Source: Gordionus sp. m RMFG-2023 (Eukaryota; Nematomorpha; Gordioida; Chordodea; Parachordodidae). From it: a stretch of DNA of 64,000 nucleotides. This document shows, one piece after another, positions 59,651 to 64,000 of the stretch; position 1 is the stretch's first letter; each line of letters starts with the position of its first letter. The notes beneath the pieces were generated by a model. It did not search any database. It saw nothing but the letters and a program-made list of their open reading frames with translations, and had not been told where the DNA came from. Both the position numbers and the translations under genes were made by a program. The stretch covers positions 61,357,561-61,421,560 of the forward strand of contig NC_088775.1 in NCBI RefSeq assembly GCF_954871325.1. Direction: 5' to 3'.

Positions 59651-60970
59651 TGCGTGACGAATTTTTTTTATAATTTGTTATTTTTCCATTATTTGTTATT
59701 TGATTTCATATAATTTTTATTTTTTATTTATGAAAATAATAAAGATGTTATAATGTGCCTATATTTTGCATTTGTAAATTTTTACTTATAAAATATAAGA
59801 GCCTACTTGCGATAAATGAATAATTTTAAATATATCATTTTTAAATTAAAATAGTTATTATTTCTAAAAAGAAAAAGGGGGGGGGGGGGGTTATAGATAA
59901 AAAAATTTTAATTCCTAATTAGTAGTATCAATGTTTTCCAAATTTTTTCTATGATATTCATTCTTAAGTATGAATATTTGGATTTTGCATAAGTCATCCA
60001 CACAATTACCAAAGAAAAAAAATCAATTAAAAATTATAATTTATAATGATGCATTAGTGGTAGAAAGTATTTAGGGGGTTTAGCAAGGCCCGCTAACACT
60101 CGCTTTAACAATCGTGATATGTAAACAAAATATTTGTAAAACTCAGACTGCTGAAACTTTATCAGCAATATAAGATTTGCAATCTAATTCTTAAATAGTT
60201 TAAATTTTTAATGAAAAATAATTTAAAATTTGTCAAGAATTATTTCCATGATCTTAAATCAAATAATAATTAAAATCATGTGTTTCAAATCAGATTTGAT
60301 ATAAAAAATTTATAGTAGTTACATATTACTTAATATTTTTATAAGATTAGGAAAAATATATGTATCTGAATGTCTTAAATTTAAAAATGAGTTCCTTGCT
60401 CAATTTTCCCTGTATTTTCCTATTATTTATAAATCCTTTAAAAAGTTTCAAATGATATACCACCCATATCTAATACCAAATATTATAAACTAAGTTCAAG
60501 TTAAAAAAAAAAGAATAAAATATAATAGCAATATCAATATTAGAGGTTTAGAAATATTTTTCTAATTATAAAAACTTTTTACTAGTCTGAAATAAGTATA
60601 ATTTTTTTTATATTCTAGATTTTTAAGGGTGGAGTCAAAAAGTAATAAAAGAAAAAATTTCTTACTGAATCCAAATATTTTATAACATCTTTCCAATATC
60701 AAAATTTTTTAAATAGGCTTAAAACAATTTTAAATAAAATTTTCCTCATTGGAATAAAATATAATTGCAGTGACACCTTATTACTAGATCCAATGGTTTT
60801 AGAAAATCTTTAAATATCCAAAACTTTTTACAAGACTTTAAACATAAATAAAATGTTTTTTTAATTTTTACATTTCAAGCGTGGTGTTAAAAAAAATGGC
60901 AATAGAAATATCTTTATAAAAATAAAATTTTAGAACTTTATAATATTAAAAACCACTAAGATTAAAAGAA
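59651..60970. other. AT-rich stretch with a G-run
   Basis: A G-run lies at 59877-59890. From 60500 to 60960, loose repeats of TTTTAAA...ATA(A/T)AAT type occur. No coding or terminal-repeat signal was seen. Confidence 0.4.
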
Positions 60971-60979
60971 GGTTTAAAA

Positions 60980-61955
60980 AAACTTAAAGATGACGATTAT
61001 GGCAATTGTCACTTTCCTAAGGTACATATTCATTGCAAATTTAATTTAACATGTTTACAATATATATTTTTACCTATTTGCTTCAAAAAAATTCGACAAA
61101 ACTTAAAAATGACGATTATGACAATTGTCACTTTTCTAATGTACATATTCACTGAAAATTTAATTTAACATGTTTAAAATATATATTTTTACCTATTTGC
61201 TTCAAAAAAATTCGAAAAAACTTAAAAATGACGTTTATGACAATTGTCACTTTTCTAAGGTACTTATTCACTGAAAATTTAATATAACATGTTTAAAATA
61301 TATATTTTTACCTATTTGCTTCAAAAAAATTCGAAAAAACTTAAAAATGACGATTATGACAATTATCACTTTTCTAAGGTACATATTCACTGAAAATTTA
61401 ATTTAACATGTTTACAATATATATTTTTACCTATTTGCTTCAAAAAAATTTGACAAAACTTAAAAATGACGATTATGACAATTGTCACTTTTCTAAGGTA
61501 CATATCACTGAAAATTTAATTTAACATGTTTACAATATATATTTTTTTTTATTTGCTTCAAAAAAATTCGAAAAAACTTAAAAATGACGATTATGACAAT
61601 TGTCACTTTTCTAAAGTACATTCACTAAAAATTTAATATAACTTGTTTACAATATATATTTTTACCAATTTGCTTCAAAAAAATTCGAAAAAACTTAAAA
61701 ATGACGATTATGACAATTGTCACTTTTCTAAGGTACATATTCACTGAAAATTTAATTTAACATGTTCACAATATATATTTTACCTATATGCTTCAAAAAA
61801 ATTCGAAAAAACTTAAAGATGACGATTATGACAATTGTCACTTTTCTAAGGTACATATTCACTGAAAATTTAATTTAACATGTTTACAATATATATTTTT
61901 ACCTATTTGCTTCAAAAAAATTCGAAAAAACTTAAAGATGACTATTATGACAAAT
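60980..61955 (-). repeat. Satellite array of right arm C
   Basis: About eight to nine units of 117-119 bp contain ACGATTATGACAATTGTCAC, TTTTCTAAGGTACATATTCA and TTTGCTTCAAAAAAATTCGA, the inverse of 51945-52735. One unit carries ACGTTTATGACAATTGTC and one ends TACATATCACTG, showing slow divergence between units. Confidence 0.85.
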
Positions 61956-61964
61956 TTTAACGCA

Positions 61965-62197
61965 AGCCGACCCAGCAAGCCGACCCATCAAGCCGACCCA
62001 ACAAACCGACCCAGCAAGCCGACTCATAGGGTCGGCCCAATGGGTCGGCTTATGAGGCCCATTGGGTCGGCTTATGAGGCCCATTGGGTCGGGTCGGGTC
62101 TGATCTATGGCTAAATGGGTTGGCTCTGGTTTAAGGTCGTATTTTCGGCTCAAGCCTTGCTGGGTTTTCGGCACCCGATAGCAATTTAACAACACTA
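61965..62197. repeat. GC-rich minisatellite and terminus of right arm C
   Basis: AAGCCGACCCAGCAAGCCGA-type units, then GGCCCATTGGGTCGG units, run to about 62110. GGCTCAAGCCTTGCTGG and the terminus AATTTAACAACACTA follow. It mirrors 51584-51945 with fewer and rearranged units. Confidence 0.75.
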
Positions 62198-62643
62198 TAC
62201 AGTACGGCCAATTTCATCAACTTTATTAATGGAAAAATATGCAGTATTTCTGTCGTGGCCTTTATAACAATACTTACGACCATTTTATGGTTGAGTTAAC
62301 ATTGTCGTTCATGATTCTATTTTAGAAGGGGATACCAATTCTGACATTAACAGAAATATCGTTTTGAGTGTTCAAACTTGAATGTATAGTACAGCCAATT
62401 TCATCAAATTTATTAATGGAAAAATATGCAGTAGTTCTGTCGTGGCCTTTCTAAGTTTTATGGTTTAGTTAACATTGTGGTTCATGATTTTATTTTAGAG
62501 GGGGATATCAATGCTGACTTTGACAGAAATATCGTTTTGCGTTCATAGGCATTTCATCTTTATCAGAACGTATTGTGTTTTGTACACTGCTTTGGTAATC
62601 CGTCATTACTTTCATCTACAACCCTAAATGATATAAAATTATA
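62198..62643. repeat. Right part of the older inverted repeat around giant C
   Basis: The sequence mirrors 49366-49830, including the doubled segment with TCGTGGCCTTTATAACAATA-like stretches, and ends at AAATGATATAAAATTAT (62643). Confidence 0.75.
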
Positions 62644-62940
62644 AAAACCGTTTAATTGCATATCGCTTAAGTACAAAAACTTTTAAATGCGAAAAAACTC
62701 CGCGATTTTGATAATAATTACTATGGTATAATGTTAAATTACATTTATAATTGCGAATCGGTTAATTGCGAAATATCGGATAATTGCAAAATTTTTCAGG
62801 TCCCATTTATATGACAATAACGTTAATTTAATTGTATAAGTGAAAAATTAAAAAAAATTTATCGAAAAAAATTATTCATCATTTATTTTATTTAACCATT
62901 TTCCATTCATTCATTCATTACCACGCCAGAAATTAATATA
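62644..62940. mobile_element. Left end region of a pogo/Tigger-like element
   Basis: Repeated AATTGC motifs (ACCGTTTAATTGCATATCGC; ATTGCGAATCGGTTAATTGC; ATCGGATAATTGCAAAAT) lie upstream of the transposase, as in terminal regions of pogo/Tigger elements. The exact end and TA target could not be fixed. Confidence 0.5.
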
Positions 62941-62943
62941 AAA

Positions 62944-64000
62944 ATGGTAAAATAATCATTCCAAATATTAAGCCTGAAGCATAAAAAAGAAATAATTGAT
63001 AAATTAAACACTACATCAAAAACACAATTAGCATCAAATTACAATTGCCACGTCTCGACAATCTACCGTTTAATAGCGAATAAAGATAATATATGCTCAC
63101 AATTTCTAAGGAATAAACCTCCTACAACTAAAAGAGTTAGAATGAGTTGTTACCCAAAGACAGAAGCAGCTTTATTGGTTTGGTTTACCCAAATGCGAAG
63201 TAAAAATTGCAGTCTAAATGGGCCAGTGATGTTAGAAAAAGCTATGTTTTTTAGCCAAACATTCAATGAAGGTAATTATAAGTTTTTATAATATATATAT
63301 ATAAATTATAGGCATTCCTACTAGCAGCTGGTTGCAGAGATTTAGGAAAAGACAGAATATAAATTTTCATAATGTTTGCAATGAAAAGGGGAGTGCAGAT
63401 ATTATTAATGCAAATGAATGGAGCAGAAATACACTCTCATCTCTGATTAAAGATTATCAAAGGAGTAATATTTACAATTGTGATGAGACAGGACTATATT
63501 ACCGAGCATTACCAAAGGGCACAATCGAATTTAGTGGAACTCAACCACTGGGCTTCAAACCAGACAAGAAAAAGGTCACAGTTCTATTTATCATAAATGG
63601 GGATGGATCTGATAAAAAGTTATATGTTGTAGGGAAATTTAAAAACCCTAGGTGCTTTAAAAATAAAAAATTACCAGTAAAATACTACTCCAATAAAAGC
63701 AGCTGGATGACAACCTCAACTTTTGAAGATATCCTAAGAGAATGGGATTCCTCATTAATGAAGAAAATTTTATTGTCACAAAACAAAATTAACATTTAAC
63801 AATATAAAATTAATTTTTTTACCAGAAAATACAACATCATTAATTCAACCTTTGGACATGGGTGCAATTAGATCCTTTAAATGTCATTATAGAAAGGGTA
63901 TCATGAGAAAAATGATAACATTGATGGAAGGAAATGACACCACCTCTTTTTATAAAAGATTTACACTTTATGATAGCCTCTCTTATAAAATTTGCATGGG
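62944..64000 (+). pseudogene. pogo/Tigger transposase (CENP-B-like), 3' end beyond the window
   Basis: Exon 1 (62944-63271) encodes two helix-turn-helix regions: LKHKKEIIDKLNTTSKTQLA...VSTIYRLI, then KTEAALLVWFTQMRSKNCSL. A 40-nt GT...AG intron follows (63272-63311). Exon 2 encodes SSWLQRFRKRQNINFHNV and the DDE region: NCDETGLYYR (first Asp), KKVTVLFIINGDGSDKK, then LPENTTSLIQPLDMGAIRSF (third acidic position). An in-frame stop follows the first three codons at 62953, so translation may start elsewhere or the gene is dead. Around 63785-63800 the frame shifts and the usual LLxDNxxxH segment with the second Asp is missing, so this copy should be inactive. The family binds and cuts at TA sites. 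Confidence 0.85.

Larger units (their letters stand above)
51584..62197. mobile_element. Giant palindromic hAT-like element C, 10.6 kb
   Basis: The ends are TAGTGTTGTTAAATGG (51584) and AATTTAACAACACTA (62197), flanked by the perfect 8-bp duplication TACAGTAC (51576-51583 and 62198-62205). The arms are inverted: a terminal repeat, a 15-bp GC-rich minisatellite, then 118-119-bp satellite units (left 51945-52735, right 60980-61950). The centre holds a MITE end, two copies of the composite hAT and a decayed hAT transposase. The satellite is clearly related to that of giants A and B (shared GTGACAATTGTCATAATCG) but diverged. Confidence 0.8.

Noticed and set aside
49366-62643. Treating the outer inverted repeat as the ends of a still larger element
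   Set aside because: The flanks at 49366 and 62643 do not form a direct target duplication; sequence beyond is different and pogo DNA abuts the right side.

Overview
The window is AT-rich eukaryotic DNA made almost entirely of transposable elements stacked inside one another. I found no convincing single-copy host gene, no rRNA and no sound tRNA. The families visible are hAT (several lineages), Ginger1 (integrase plus OTU protease), piggyBac, pogo/Tigger, a possible Mutator-like element, a LINE scrap and LTR elements of the Ty3/Gypsy type. This mix, with very short AT-rich introns (29 to 55 nt) in several transposase genes, suggests an invertebrate or similar small-intron eukaryote. Hydra-like cnidarians are known for this combination, but the sequence does not fix the species.

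Layout. 0-5.2 kb: a MITE, a broken Ginger1 element with tandemly duplicated exons (minus strand) and a LINE endonuclease scrap. 5.6-18.3 kb: a 12.6-kb palindromic element (giant A) with hAT-like ends and an 8-bp target duplication. Its arms carry about 119-bp satellite units and piggyBac ends, and a decayed BED-type hAT transposase lies at its centre. 19.1-22.3 kb: a nearly whole Ginger1 transposase gene followed by a 155-bp tandem array. 23.9-26.7 kb: a complete but decayed hAT of the DUF4371/ZMYM1-like type. 28-43.6 kb: an old LTR element holding a second LTR element (29351-43472), which holds a second giant palindrome (giant B, with a piggyBac core) and a composite hAT. 44.8-47.3 kb: a gag fossil holding a Mutator-like insertion. 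49.4-62.6 kb: an older inverted repeat holding a third giant palindrome (giant C, 51584-62197), again with a perfect 8-bp duplication and satellite arms. 62.65 kb to the end: a pogo/Tigger transposase cut by the window edge.

The most unusual feature is a set of three giant elements of 7 to 13 kb whose arms are inverted arrays of related satellite units. Nearly every unit carries the palindrome TGACAATTGTCA. Two of the three have hAT-style terminal repeats with perfect 8-bp target duplications, so they appear to have moved as units. A 221-bp MITE shares the terminal repeat of giant C, and natural empty sites for two nested insertions can be read in the sister arms. The direct evidence is repeat structure and protein motifs; the order of events and the assignment of transposase to element are inference.
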